From: Lachnospiraceae bacterium KGMB03038
GTDB taxonomy: Bacteria > Bacillota > Clostridia > Lachnospirales > Lachnospiraceae
Length of the DNA: 64,000 nucleotides
NCBI GenBank assembly: GCA_007361935.1
Contig: CP041667.1
Span: 2,384,501-2,448,500, forward strand
Direction of reading: 5' to 3'
The notes under the pieces are model-generated. The model saw only the letters and a program-made list of their open reading frames with translations. It was not told the origin of the DNA and searched no databases. This document shows positions 33,716-41,148 of the stretch, piece by piece. The position numbers and the translations under genes were made by a program. The number at the start of each line of letters is the position of its first letter. The first letter of the stretch is position 1.

Positions 33716-34264
33716 TTAGATGGATCTTCCCAGATCGTATGCTCCCTGAAGCTCTGGCTTTCCTTCAATATCGCCTATATCCATATTCCCTCCCGCAAGG
33801 ACATGACCCAGATTCTTCCAGCGCAGATGCTCCATCAGGTGATCGTAATAGAGCACCACGTCTTCAAATCCATTGCCCTCGGCAGCCATGAGAAGCGCGC
33901 AGGCTCTTCCATTGCCTCTCAGGAGATTCCCGTCACCCTCTTCCAGGGCAAATAACCGGTCTATGGCAGTTCTGAGCTGTCCGCTCATATTCCAGTAATA
34001 CAGCGGAGTAGCCAGTACGATCACATCACTTTCCTTTACCGCCGGATAGATTTTCGCCATATCGTCCTTCTGGACACAGGGACATTCCCGGCTGCTGTGC
34101 CCGCCAAAACATCCCTTGCAGCCATGGATCTCCATACCGTCCAGGAAAAACTCTGTCACTGTATTGCCCGCGCTTTGCGCTCCTTCTGTAAATGCTTTGA
34201 CCAAAGCTGAAGTATTGCCTTTCTTACGGGGACTTCCGTTTAAAACTACGATTTTCTTACTCAT
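33716..34264 (-). CDS. NADPH-dependent FMN reductase / flavodoxin-family protein
   Basis: A 182-residue flavoprotein with the FMN phosphate loop LNGSPRKKGNTSALV (residues 8-22), GCKGCFGGHSSREC (Cys-rich loop often found in iron-sulfur flavoprotein relatives) and VIVLATPLYYWNMSGQLRTAIDR. The ATG at 34264 has AGGAGG upstream; the earlier frame has none. It is divergent from the HxlR regulator 143 bp away, a common pairing in which HxlR controls the oxidoreductase in response to thiol or quinone stress. Confidence 0.9.
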   Translation of the reverse strand: MSKKIVVLNGSPRKKGNTSALVKAFTEGAQSAGNTVTEFFLDGMEIHGCKGCFGGHSSRECPCVQKDDMAKIYPAVKESDVIVLATPLYYWNMSGQLRTAIDRLFALEEGDGNLLRGNGRACALLMAAEGNGFEDVVLYYDHLMEHLRWKNLGHVLAGGNMDIGDIEGKPELQGAYDLGRSI

Positions 34265-34407
34265 CTTTTGATTCCTCCTGACAAAGATTTTGACTTTTTC
34301 TTCTGCTGATACTATAATCTTAACAAGAATAATATTAAAAACAAGTACGCACATTAAAGTGAGGTACTTACATTAAGGTTTAATACTTACCAAAAGGAGA
34401 GTATACT

Positions 34408-34740
34408 ATGGGAAAGCGATGCATATCTAAAGAAAGCCTGGATACAACCGGTTTCAGCTATACCCTGTCATTGATCAACGGGAAATACAAAATGACCATC
34501 CTCTATACCTTAATGGAATTTGGGGTGGTCCGTTTTAACGAAATGAAGAAATATATAGGAGGAATTTCTTATAAAACACTTAGTTCCACCTTAAAGGAAC
34601 TGGAAGCGGACCAGCTTGTCCACCGGGAAGAATATCCCCAGATTCCTCCCAAAGTGGAATACAGTCTGACCCAGCGGGGCAAGTCTCTTATCCCGATTCT
34701 GGACGGGATGTGCGAGTGGGGAGACAAAAACCGCTTATGA
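34408..34740 (+). CDS. HxlR family transcriptional regulator
   Basis: A 110-residue winged-helix regulator: FSYTLSLINGKYKMTILYTL, then VVRFNEMKKYIGGISYKTLS and PKVEYSLTQRGKSLIPILD, all typical of HxlR. A Cys at residue 5 (GKRCISKESL) could serve as a redox sensor, as in YodB-like members. It is divergent from the FMN reductase, its likely target. Its stop overlaps the stop of the convergent, element-split gene. Confidence 0.92.
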   Translation: MGKRCISKESLDTTGFSYTLSLINGKYKMTILYTLMEFGVVRFNEMKKYIGGISYKTLSSTLKELEADQLVHREEYPQIPPKVEYSLTQRGKSLIPILDGMCEWGDKNRL

Positions 34741-34785
34741 TTTCTTTTCGTCTTCCTCCAGAAGACCGTAGATCTGATAGAGGAC
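34736..34785 (-). pseudogene. C-terminal remnant of the small gene split by the mobilizable element
   Basis: The minus strand encodes VLYQIYGLLEEDEKKS followed by a stop at 34736. It has no start of its own and ends at the left inverted repeat of the element. The N-terminal half of what looks like the same gene lies at 48222-48395 in the same orientation. Joining YQNMIS to LYQIYGLLEE gives a continuous helical protein of about 75-80 residues. Confidence 0.7.
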
Positions 34786-34804
34786 TTTCCCAAAGTTAAA
34801 GATA
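34786..34804 (+). repeat. Left terminal inverted repeat of the mobilizable element
   Basis: TTTCCCAAAGTTAAAGATA, matched by TTTCCCTTAGTTAAAGATA on the minus strand at 48221-48203 (17 of 19 identical). These mark the ends of the element. Confidence 0.75.
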
Positions 34805-34860
34805 CCGCATCAATCCCACGCTGACTTTTGCTCAACTGATACAGCCGGAGGGCTGGATAA

Positions 34861-34915
34861 CAAGAAAAGGCGGTATGCGCCCCGTGGAGGGGGGGTAGCG
34901 TACCGCCTTTTCTTG
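34861..34915. other. 15-bp inverted repeat in the element's left end
   Basis: CAAGAAAAGGCGGTA (34861-34875) is perfectly complementary to TACCGCCTTTTCTTG (34901-34915), with a G-rich 25-nt loop. It lies just upstream of the oriT-like site and may be a terminator or part of the transfer origin. Confidence 0.7.
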
Positions 34916-34949
34916 TGGGGGTTTCCAAAGGGGGCAACGCCCCCATTTG

Positions 34950-34988
34950 GCACACGACTTTGCAAAGCAAAGTGTAGTGTGTTATACG
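34950..34988 (+). other. Predicted MobV-type oriT (pMV158-like nick region)
   Basis: GCACACGACTTTG, then CAAAGCAAAGTGTAGTGTG and TTATAC, closely follow the pMV158-family recombination site A: an ACTTTG/CAAAGT inverted repeat (34957-34962 and 34968-34973) followed by the conserved TAGTGTG/TTA nick sequence. The nick would fall between 34981 and 34982. The cognate MobV relaxase gene in this element is interrupted. Confidence 0.7.
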
Positions 34989-35004
34989 CTCTGTCGGCGT
35001 TGCC

Positions 35005-35283
35005 GTGAAAATGTCGTTGCCGCCGGGGAGGGCAAGGGCATTTGAAGTGGCAGGAAAACAGGGCTGTGCTTGCGTGGCGTGGAGCCGCAAGCGCAGGTCT
35101 GGTTTCATCGGCAGACAGGGCGTATATGAAAGCCCCGTCCCTCGTCCTACGCTCCAACTTGTGGACAAAGTGTCCCGAAGTTGTGACCACACTCCCGGAA
35201 AAGTAGCAGGACAGCGGGCAACTGTCAAGGCTGAAATGAACGGATTTACACCCGGCCTTGACCGCCGCCCGCCGTCCCGCTAA
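35005..35283 (+). CDS. Doubtful 92-residue ORF in the element's left end
   Basis: An open frame rich in Arg, Pro and Ser, starting at ATG 35005 without a good ribosome site and ending just before the hairpin at 35295. The frame on the other strand is open too, as happens in GC-rich noncoding DNA. I see no domain. It may be an unexpressed shadow. Confidence 0.25.
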   Translation: MKMSLPPGRARAFEVAGKQGCACVAWSRKRRSGFIGRQGVYESPVPRPTLQLVDKVSRSCDHTPGKVAGQRATVKAEMNGFTPGLDRRPPSR

Positions 35284-35294
35284 ATGGGTGGACA

Positions 35295-35335
35295 AGGCGG
35301 CCAATCCCCCAAAGTGCTTGGCCGCCTCTTTCTGA
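35295..35335 (+). terminator. Hairpin followed by T-rich tract
   Basis: AGGCGGCCAA (35295-35304) pairs with TTGGCCGCCT (35318-35327), followed by CTTTCTGATTTT. It is a probable intrinsic terminator in the left noncoding part of the element. A further GGCGGGAAGCC/GGCTTTCCCGCC hairpin lies at about 35369-35398. Confidence 0.55.
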
Positions 35336-35515
35336 TTTTGGAGCGTTTCTTTTCTAAAAATTGAAATGGGCGGGAAGCCATTTTAGGGCTTTCCCGCCTT
35401 GATTGCCCATCAGCAAAGACAGGCGGGACTGTCAACGGCGGCGCATGAAATGCGCCGTTCATCTTGACCGTTGACTGCCTCGGCAGGCTTTGCTATTGAG
35501 AAAACAATAGTTATC

Positions 35516-36133
35516 TTACATCTTATCTTTTTTACAAACTACGCAGAGCCAGCCTTTTTTATTTTTGTGTATTTTTATGTCTGTAAAACCAGCACCCTCT
35601 AAAGATTTTTTTACTTGTTCAGAATTGTATATTTTCATTCCTTGTATAATCTTAGTCCACTTTTCTTCTTTGGAATTTTCACCATTTGATTCGTTGCAAA
35701 TCATAAAAGTTCCGCTGCCTTTCAAAACTCGATATACTTGCTTAAATGCCTCATTAATATCAGGCCAAAAATATATTGTTTCAAACGCAGTAATTATATC
35801 AAAAGTTTCATTTCCGAAAGGAAGTTTCATTACATTACCTTGCAAGATTTCGCAACGCTTATTTTCTATTTCTTCCTTATTGATTTTTTGGGATTTTATT
35901 ACACTAATTTCTGAATAATCAATACCAGTCACTTTGCCGTATGGAGTTTTTGCCAATAGCCTTTTTACATTTGCTCCACCGCCACACCCAATATCCAGAC
36001 ATATGTAATTATTTCTAATTTCTATATGCGTAAATCCCCATTCAGCCATAGATGAATGTCCCGTATTCATCATATTAACCATAATTTTGCCGCCAATCCC
36101 TTTGGGCTTACAAGTATTTTGAAAAAAAGACAT
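35516..36133 (-). CDS. Class I SAM-dependent methyltransferase (element cargo)
   Basis: A 205-residue methyltransferase with the SAM-binding motif I YICLDIGCGGGANVKRLL, motif II region YGKVTGIDYSEISVIKSQ and motif IV FDIITAFETIYFWPDI, of the UbiE-like small-molecule type. It is the only apparent accessory gene of the element proper, in the place where Tn4451 has catP. Base composition (AT-rich) differs from the surrounding GC-rich element genes, which suggests a separate origin. Substrate unknown. Confidence 0.88.
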   Translation of the reverse strand: MSFFQNTCKPKGIGGKIMVNMMNTGHSSMAEWGFTHIEIRNNYICLDIGCGGGANVKRLLAKTPYGKVTGIDYSEISVIKSQKINKEEIENKRCEILQGNVMKLPFGNETFDIITAFETIYFWPDINEAFKQVYRVLKGSGTFMICNESNGENSKEEKWTKIIQGMKIYNSEQVKKSLEGAGFTDIKIHKNKKGWLCVVCKKDKM

Positions 36134-36228
36134 ACATAATGCTCCTTTCGTGGTTAGCTTTAGCTAACTGCATTATATCACATTTTCTTTTTGCGGACAA
36201 CGAGAATTTTATTTTCTTTTTTTTATGA

Positions 36229-37029
36229 TTACTTTCCCACCTGCTCAATCATCTTCTTCGCTAACTGCTGGAACAGGTCGGCAGTTTCGTTGTCCATCGG
36301 CGCAAGCTGTCCGATCTGTCCGGCAACCATCGCCGCTACATCGTCAATGGAAAGCGGGTTTTGTTTCTGCTCCGCCAGTGCGTCCTGCATGGCTTGGAAC
36401 ATAGCGGCGGTCACAGCTTCTCCCGGCTGTTCCCCGTTGTCAATGTCTTTCTTAATATCCCGCAGGATAGTGAGGAACACATTTTTGATTTTCTCAATCT
36501 CCGCTTCATGTTCCCCCATCTTTTGGGCGTTCAAAAGCTGTAAATCCTGCTTTGCTTCCGCCCGGTGTTCCGGGTGTTCTTTCATCAGGTCGGACAGGGA
36601 AGCCGTTGCTATCTCGATAAGCTGGTTTCGTGCCATTATCCCCTTTGCCGCCGTGTCCTGAAAATAAATCCGTATCAAATCTATCAGCTTGGGAAAATTC
36701 CTGTGTTCCAACAGGCGGTTGAGAATTTGCACATCAACAGCACCCGTCACAAGCCCCCTCACGGTTCCCTCGGACAAGCCTAATTCAGAAATATCGTAGC
36801 TTTTACGGACGCTCACGGTGGACAAGCCCAGTATGTAGTCTGTCGATACCTTAAATTCCTTTGCCACACCCATGAGAATATCACTGCTGGCTGTTCTCGT
36901 TTCGCCGCTGACAATGCGGCTCAACTGGGAAGCGGAAACGCCTATCTTCTCCGCAAGTTCCTTTTGTGTGATGTGGTTCCCGTTGCATAAATCGGAAATC
37001 CGCTGTCCGGGTGTTCCGGGTAAAGCCAT
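36229..37029 (-). CDS. XRE-family HTH regulator of the mobilizable element
   Basis: A 266-residue protein with an N-terminal Cro/cI-type HTH (ITQKELAEKIGVSASQLSRI, then VSGETRTASSDILMGVAKEF) and a long helical C-terminal region (residues about 90-266) of unknown role, rich in Glu, Ala and Gln. The ATG at 37029 has GGAGGAGG 9 nt upstream. It resembles the TnpV/regulator genes of Tn4451 relatives in position only. A perfect palindrome at its own promoter suggests autoregulation. Confidence 0.85.
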   Translation of the reverse strand: MALPGTPGQRISDLCNGNHITQKELAEKIGVSASQLSRIVSGETRTASSDILMGVAKEFKVSTDYILGLSTVSVRKSYDISELGLSEGTVRGLVTGAVDVQILNRLLEHRNFPKLIDLIRIYFQDTAAKGIMARNQLIEIATASLSDLMKEHPEHRAEAKQDLQLLNAQKMGEHEAEIEKIKNVFLTILRDIKKDIDNGEQPGEAVTAAMFQAMQDALAEQKQNPLSIDDVAAMVAGQIGQLAPMDNETADLFQQLAKKMIEQVGK

Positions 37030-37056
37030 AGATACGCACCTCCTCCGCATACTTCC

Positions 37057-37085
37057 ATTATACAGAATGATTGCAAAAATGCAAT
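37057..37085 (-). promoter_or_regulatory. Promoter and palindromic operator of the XRE gene
   Basis: On the minus strand TTGCAT (37084-37079) and TATAAT (37062-37057) are 16 nt apart. The palindrome ATTGCAAAAATGCAAT (37070-37085) covers the -35. Related ATGCAATT and GATTGCA half-sites lie at 37109-37118 and 37134-37141. Confidence 0.65.
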
Positions 37086-37247
37086 TTCCAAAGTGTAAAC
37101 TTCATCAAAATGCAATTCTCGCAAAATTCCGGGGATTGCATTTTTTTCGTGTAGACTTAGGGTAGTTCATCGATGGACAGCACCTTGAAAACAGAATGAC
37201 CGTCCGAAAAGGGATACCCCGGCTGGGGAAGCACCGCAAGGAGCCGG

Positions 37248-37272
37248 ACTTCGGGACAAAATGTCCCGAAGT
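37248..37272. promoter_or_regulatory. 11-bp inverted repeat in the intergenic region upstream of the Cys-rich gene
   Basis: ACTTCGGGACA and TGTCCCGAAGT are separated by AAA. The half-site TGTCCCGAAGT recurs at about 35180 near the left end of the element. It may be an operator or a short hairpin. The rest of the 336-bp gap (37030-37365) holds the XRE promoter but no gene I can support. Confidence 0.5.
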
Positions 37273-37365
37273 ATGGGGAGCGTGCCAACGCCGGAACACG
37301 CCGCAGGAATGGGGCAGGAAACCTTTTCGGAGGAACGGCAACGGAAAGCAAAATGGAGGGAACGC

Positions 37366-37779
37366 ATGAGAGATAACCCCTATAAAGACTTGCCGCCGCT
37401 GGAACGCAGGCCGGACGGTTCCCTTTACCGCATGACACCGGCGCAGAGGAAACAGGCGGCCAGCCTGATACGCCGGGAGTGCTGTTGCTGTGAGGACGGC
37501 AACTGCATTGTCCTTGACGATGGGGACACCTGCACCTGCCCGCAGACGATTTCTTTCTCGGTCTGCTGTAAGTGGTTCCGCTGGTCGGTCTTGCCGCTGG
37601 ACGGAACGCTGGAAGCGGAGATTTTCCGGGATAGGGACTTGAAACGCTGTGCGGTCTGCGGCGGCGTGTTCGTCCCCAAATCCAACCGGGCAAAATACTG
37701 CCCCGGCTGTGCCGCCAGAGTTCACAGGCGACAGAAAACAGAAAGTGAACGGAAAAGGAGGTCTGCTGTGGACAGTTAG
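37366..37779 (+). CDS. Cysteine-rich VLP domain-containing protein
   Basis: A 137-residue protein with a CCCCEDGNCIVL cluster, a CTCPQTISFSVCCKWF segment and a second group CAVCGGVFVPKSNRAKYCPG (zinc-ribbon-like). SVCCKWFRWSVLPLD is the VLP-type motif for which the family is named; such proteins are common beside RepA in clostridial mobile elements. The ATG at 37366 has GGAGG 6 nt upstream. Role unknown, possibly nucleic acid binding. Confidence 0.8.
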   Translation: MRDNPYKDLPPLERRPDGSLYRMTPAQRKQAASLIRRECCCCEDGNCIVLDDGDTCTCPQTISFSVCCKWFRWSVLPLDGTLEAEIFRDRDLKRCAVCGGVFVPKSNRAKYCPGCAARVHRRQKTESERKRRSAVDS

Positions 37780-37890
37780 GAGCGAAAAAAGCCTTGATTT
37801 ATCAGGCTCCGCAAGCCCCAAACCGGGGCAGGTGGTATAAAGTATCGCCCACCCCGGAAAACGGGCTTCTAACCGTCCACAAAACGCACT

Positions 37891-38286
37891 ATGACAAATA
37901 CCATCTATATCCATCAGCCGGAAAAGGCGTTCAGCTTCACCCGGCTCCCAAATTTCCTCTTTGAAGCCCCCACATTCAGGCCCCTGTCCAACGAGGCAAA
38001 GGTTCTGTACGCATTTATCCTGCGCCGGACAGAGTTGTCCCGCAAGAATGGGTGGGCGGATGACTGCGGACGGATTTTCCTGTATTACCCTATCTGCGAA
38101 GTGGTTGACCTGCTCCATTGTGGGCGGCAGAAAGCGGTGAACACCCTGCGGGAACTGCAATACGCCGGACTGGTGGAAATCCAGAAGCAGGGCTGTGGAA
38201 AACCCAACCGCATTTTCCCAAAATCCTATGAAGCGGTTCCAAACACCGACTTCAAGAAATCCGGTTCTGGTACGCCGGAGGACTGA
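37891..38286 (+). CDS. Replication initiator protein A (RepA N-terminal domain), short form
   Basis: A 131-residue protein matching the RepA_N domain: FLFEAPTFRPLSNEAKVLYA, IFLYYPICEVVDLLHCGRQK and AVNTLRELQYAGLVEIQKQG form its winged-helix. It lacks the C-terminal region of plasmid RepA proteins, but this short form is usual in Tn4451-like and related elements. It may support replication of the excised circle or act as a regulator. Confidence 0.8.
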   Translation: MTNTIYIHQPEKAFSFTRLPNFLFEAPTFRPLSNEAKVLYAFILRRTELSRKNGWADDCGRIFLYYPICEVVDLLHCGRQKAVNTLRELQYAGLVEIQKQGCGKPNRIFPKSYEAVPNTDFKKSGSGTPED

Positions 38287-38469
38287 AAACCGTACCCATG
38301 AAGTACGGAAACCGCCCTCCTGAAGTATGAAAACCGGACGGTATATAGAAATACAAAGATTAAAATGACTGATTTATATCCATTCCATTCTTATCGTATC
38401 AGAGATAATTCCGGCGGGATTTTCCCTGTGGAAAACCCCGGATAGGAAAGGAATGGGGAAAGGAGCAGA

Positions 38470-39618
38470 ATGGCACAACACGCAATTTTGCGGTTTAAGA
38501 AGCACAAGGGCAACCCAGCAAGGCCTTTGGAAGCCCATCACGAAAGACAGAAAGAACAATATGCCAGCAACCCCGACATTGACACAAGCCGGAGCAAATA
38601 CAATTTCCATATCGTCAAGCCGGAGGGACGCTATTACCACTTCATTCAGAGCCGTATCGAGCAGGCCGGATGCCGGACAAGGAAAGACAGTACACGGTTT
38701 GTCGATACGCTGATAACTGCCAGCCCGGAGTTTTTCAAGGGGAAATCCCCAAAGGAGATACAGGCGTTCTTCCAGCGGGCGGCGGACTTCCTCATTGGCC
38801 GGGTAGGCCGGGAAAATATCGTGTCGGCGGTGGTACACATGGACGAGAAAACGCCCCACCTGCATTTGACCTTTGTTCCGCTGACAAAGGACAACCGCCT
38901 GTGTGCAAAGGAAATTATCTGCAACCGGGCGAACCTGACGAAGTGGCAGGACGATTTTCACGCCTATATGGTAGAGAAATATCCCGACTTGGAGCGTGGG
39001 GAAAGTGCCAGCAAGACAGGCCGGAAGCAAATGTCTGTGGTCATTTTGGTATGGCAGGGGAATCAGAAAGACTATTACCAGTATATGACTACGATAGGAG
39101 AGCATTATCTGCAGGCTGAGCTCCGGCATTTCCGGGCATACCAGGAAAGGGAGACCAGGGTGCATAAAATGCGCCATGACATGAGGAACCATCTGCTGTG
39201 TCTGAGAGAGCTGGCGGAAAATGGAAAAACGGAGCAGATTAAGGAGTATCTGGGGGAGCTTTCGGGAGCCTTGCGTGAAACAGAGCAGACAGTATACAGC
39301 GGAAATGAGATTGCGGATGCAATTATTAATGAAAAGGAAGTGCTTGCAAGGGCGGGCGGCGTCAGGATCAGCCTGGAAGGAAGACTTCCCGAGGAGATTA
39401 CGATAAAAGCGACAGATCTGTGTACGATTTTTGCCAATGCGCTGGATAATGCATTAGAAGCAGTGAAAGATCTGGAGGAAAAATGGATTGATATCCGGAT
39501 CAGGCAGCAGGGGCGGATGCTGTTTATCACATTCCGGAATCCCACGGAGGAAGAAATGCAAGGGCCAGTGCCGCATAACAAACCGCCGGTGTATAGATCC
39601 TTGCAAATCTGGATATAA
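38470..39618 (+). CDS. Chimeric MobV relaxase N-terminus fused to histidine kinase fragment
   Basis: A 382-residue open frame. Residues 1-187 are a MobV/Pre-type relaxase: AQHAILRFKKHKGNPARPLE, SKYNFHIVKPEGRYYHF and the HxH-type metal motif DEKTPHLHLTFVPLT. From residue 188 the frame continues in an inverted copy of the GHKL kinase at 42841, with RHDMRNHLL and the N-box TIFANALDNALEA but without the glycine-rich G box, and it ends with 20 unrelated residues. The missing relaxase C-terminus is at 45998-46190. A GGAG site precedes the ATG. Both halves are incomplete, so function is doubtful. Confidence 0.85.
   Translation: MAQHAILRFKKHKGNPARPLEAHHERQKEQYASNPDIDTSRSKYNFHIVKPEGRYYHFIQSRIEQAGCRTRKDSTRFVDTLITASPEFFKGKSPKEIQAFFQRAADFLIGRVGRENIVSAVVHMDEKTPHLHLTFVPLTKDNRLCAKEIICNRANLTKWQDDFHAYMVEKYPDLERGESASKTGRKQMSVVILVWQGNQKDYYQYMTTIGEHYLQAELRHFRAYQERETRVHKMRHDMRNHLLCLRELAENGKTEQIKEYLGELSGALRETEQTVYSGNEIADAIINEKEVLARAGGVRISLEGRLPEEITIKATDLCTIFANALDNALEAVKDLEEKWIDIRIRQQGRMLFITFRNPTEEEMQGPVPHNKPPVYRSLQIWI
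39029..39551 (+). repeat. 523-bp inverted copy of part of the GHKL kinase gene
   Basis: Matches the complement of 43034-43556 over the same length. The only change I found is one base, which gives His instead of Arg in RVHKMRHDM. The two copies face each other across 3.5 kb. Confidence 0.93.
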
Positions 39619-39657
39619 ATTCTTCAGATCTGGACTTTCTTGAACTGGCATTTTCTA
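39552..39657 (-). pseudogene. Fragment of heavy-metal P-type ATPase, downstream part
   Basis: The minus strand reads VENASSRKSRSEEFISRFAR, then IYTPAVCYAALALAFLPP, which is the segment of CadA/ZntA-type ATPases just after the actuator domain. It continues the fragment at 41149-41735 across the IS256-family element. It ends abruptly at the kinase copy. Confidence 0.8.
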
Positions 39658-41148
39658 GGGAGTATCCCAAAGTTTGTGTAAACCTTCAAACTGATGTAAG
39701 ATAGACTTACCAGTTTGGAGGTTTATTTTATGGCAAGGAAAAAGGATACCCCACAAAAAGCAGCCCTTCGAGAAATGATGGGCAACTACATGAAAGAAAA
39801 CAATGTTAAAGTCAAAGATGGGACAGATGTTAACTCTATCATGCGGGACATGATGTCCATCATTCTGGAAGGTGTTCTGGACCAGGAGATGGACGAGGAC
39901 TTAGGTTATTCTAAGTATGATTATCGTAACAAGGAAACGGATAATTCCAGAAATGGACATTCTCAGAAAACAATGCATACCAGCTATGGAGACATGGAAA
40001 TCGACATCCCCAGGGACAGGAAAGGCGAGTTTGAACCGCAGATTGTCAAGAAATACCAGAATACTGTCACTCAGGACATGGAGGAAAAGATCATCTCTAT
40101 GTATGCCAAAGGAATGACCACGAATGATATTGAAAGCCATATGCGTGAACTATACGACATCGAAATCTCTGACAGCACCATCAGCCGAATCACTGATAAG
40201 ATCCTTCCCATTGTGAAAGAATGGCAGGAAAGGCCATTGGAAGAGATTTATGCCGTGGTTTTCATGGACGCCATCCATTACCATGTGCGCAATGAAGGCC
40301 GGATTGTAAAACGTGCGGTTTATATCGCCATTGGGATTGACATGGAAGGACATAAAGACGTGCTTGGCATGTATGTGGGCCAAAACGAAAGCGCGAAATT
40401 CTGGCTTTCCATTTTGAACGGGCTAAGGAACCGCGGGGTAGAAGATATCCTGATTGCATGTGTGGATGGGCTGACAGGATTTCCTCAGGCAATTGAGGCG
40501 GTATTTCCCCAGACAGAAATCCAGCAATGCATCATTCATCAGATTCGGAATACAACGAAGTTCGTTTCCTATAAGGAACTCAAGCCCCTGATGGCTGATC
40601 TGAAACGTGTATATGCGGCTCCAACAGAAGAAATCGCATTAGCAGAGCTGGACAGCTTTGATGACAAATGGAGCGGAAAATACCCGAAAATAGCGAAATC
40701 CTGGAAAGATAACTGGGTGAATCTTTCGACTTATTTTAAGTACCCGGAAGCGGTCCGCTGTCTGATCTATACTACCAATGCAATTGAGGGATTTAATCGC
40801 CAGCTCCGGAAAGTCACAAAATCCAAGACAGTGTTTCCTTCCGATGAGAGCCTTTTAAAAATGCTGTATTTGGCCATGATGGATATCACGAAAAAATGGA
40901 CAGGCCACCGACAGGATTGGGGACAGATCCATTCGCAGCTGGAGATATTTTTTGAAGAACGATTATCTGGATTATAAGCCGTTTCTGTGGTCAAGCAGGG
41001 CTGGCCAAGCCAGCTCTGCTTGACATGTCTGGAAACTGCATTATAATACAAGCAGGGGCAGGACCTCAAAAAATCGGCTCTGCCCAAAGTAACTAATAAC
41101 ATATCTTATATCAGTTTTTTTAGTTTACACAAAACTTGAAACGGTCTC
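39658..41148 (+). mobile_element. IS256-family insertion sequence
   Basis: About 1.49 kb with imperfect terminal inverted repeats: GGGAGTATCCCAAAGTTTGT at the left and GAGACCGTTTCAAGTTTTGT on the minus strand at the right. ATTTTCTA on both sides (39650-39657 and 41149-41156) is an 8-bp target duplication. It interrupts a metal P-type ATPase fragment. It carries one intact transposase gene. Confidence 0.9.
39730..40977 (+). CDS. IS256-family transposase
   Basis: A 415-residue mutator-type DDE transposase. Family blocks are ALREMMGNYMKE at the start, GYSKYDYRNKETDNSRNGHS, VVFMDAIHYHVRNEGRIVKR with the first Asp, CVDGLTGFPQAIEAVFPQTE with the second, and QQCIIHQIRN. TTNAIEGFNRQLRKVTKSK contains the final Glu. 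The ATG at 39730 has GGAGG about 9 nt upstream. It looks intact. Confidence 0.95.
   Translation: MARKKDTPQKAALREMMGNYMKENNVKVKDGTDVNSIMRDMMSIILEGVLDQEMDEDLGYSKYDYRNKETDNSRNGHSQKTMHTSYGDMEIDIPRDRKGEFEPQIVKKYQNTVTQDMEEKIISMYAKGMTTNDIESHMRELYDIEISDSTISRITDKILPIVKEWQERPLEEIYAVVFMDAIHYHVRNEGRIVKRAVYIAIGIDMEGHKDVLGMYVGQNESAKFWLSILNGLRNRGVEDILIACVDGLTGFPQAIEAVFPQTEIQQCIIHQIRNTTKFVSYKELKPLMADLKRVYAAPTEEIALAELDSFDDKWSGKYPKIAKSWKDNWVNLSTYFKYPEAVRCLIYTTNAIEGFNRQLRKVTKSKTVFPSDESLLKMLYLAMMDITKKWTGHRQDWGQIHSQLEIFFEERLSGL

Noticed and set aside
34569..35228. Minus-strand open frame of 219 codons across the HxlR gene and the left end of the element
   Set aside because: It crosses the element boundary, overlaps HxlR and the oriT-like site, and has a biased composition.
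37105..38160. Long minus-strand open frame (351 codons) across the Cys-rich and RepA genes
   Set aside because: It is antisense to two recognisable genes with good ribosome sites, has a Pro/Arg-rich composition and no domain; a by-product of high GC.
38374..39192. Minus-strand open frame of 272 codons opposite the relaxase
   Set aside because: Antisense of the well-recognised relaxase domain and the kinase copy; no independent evidence.
38470..39618. Relaxase-kinase chimera as a genuinely evolved new sensor-relaxase
   Set aside because: The kinase part is almost identical to the copy 3.5 kb away, lacks its G box and ends in unrelated residues, so a recent accident is more likely.
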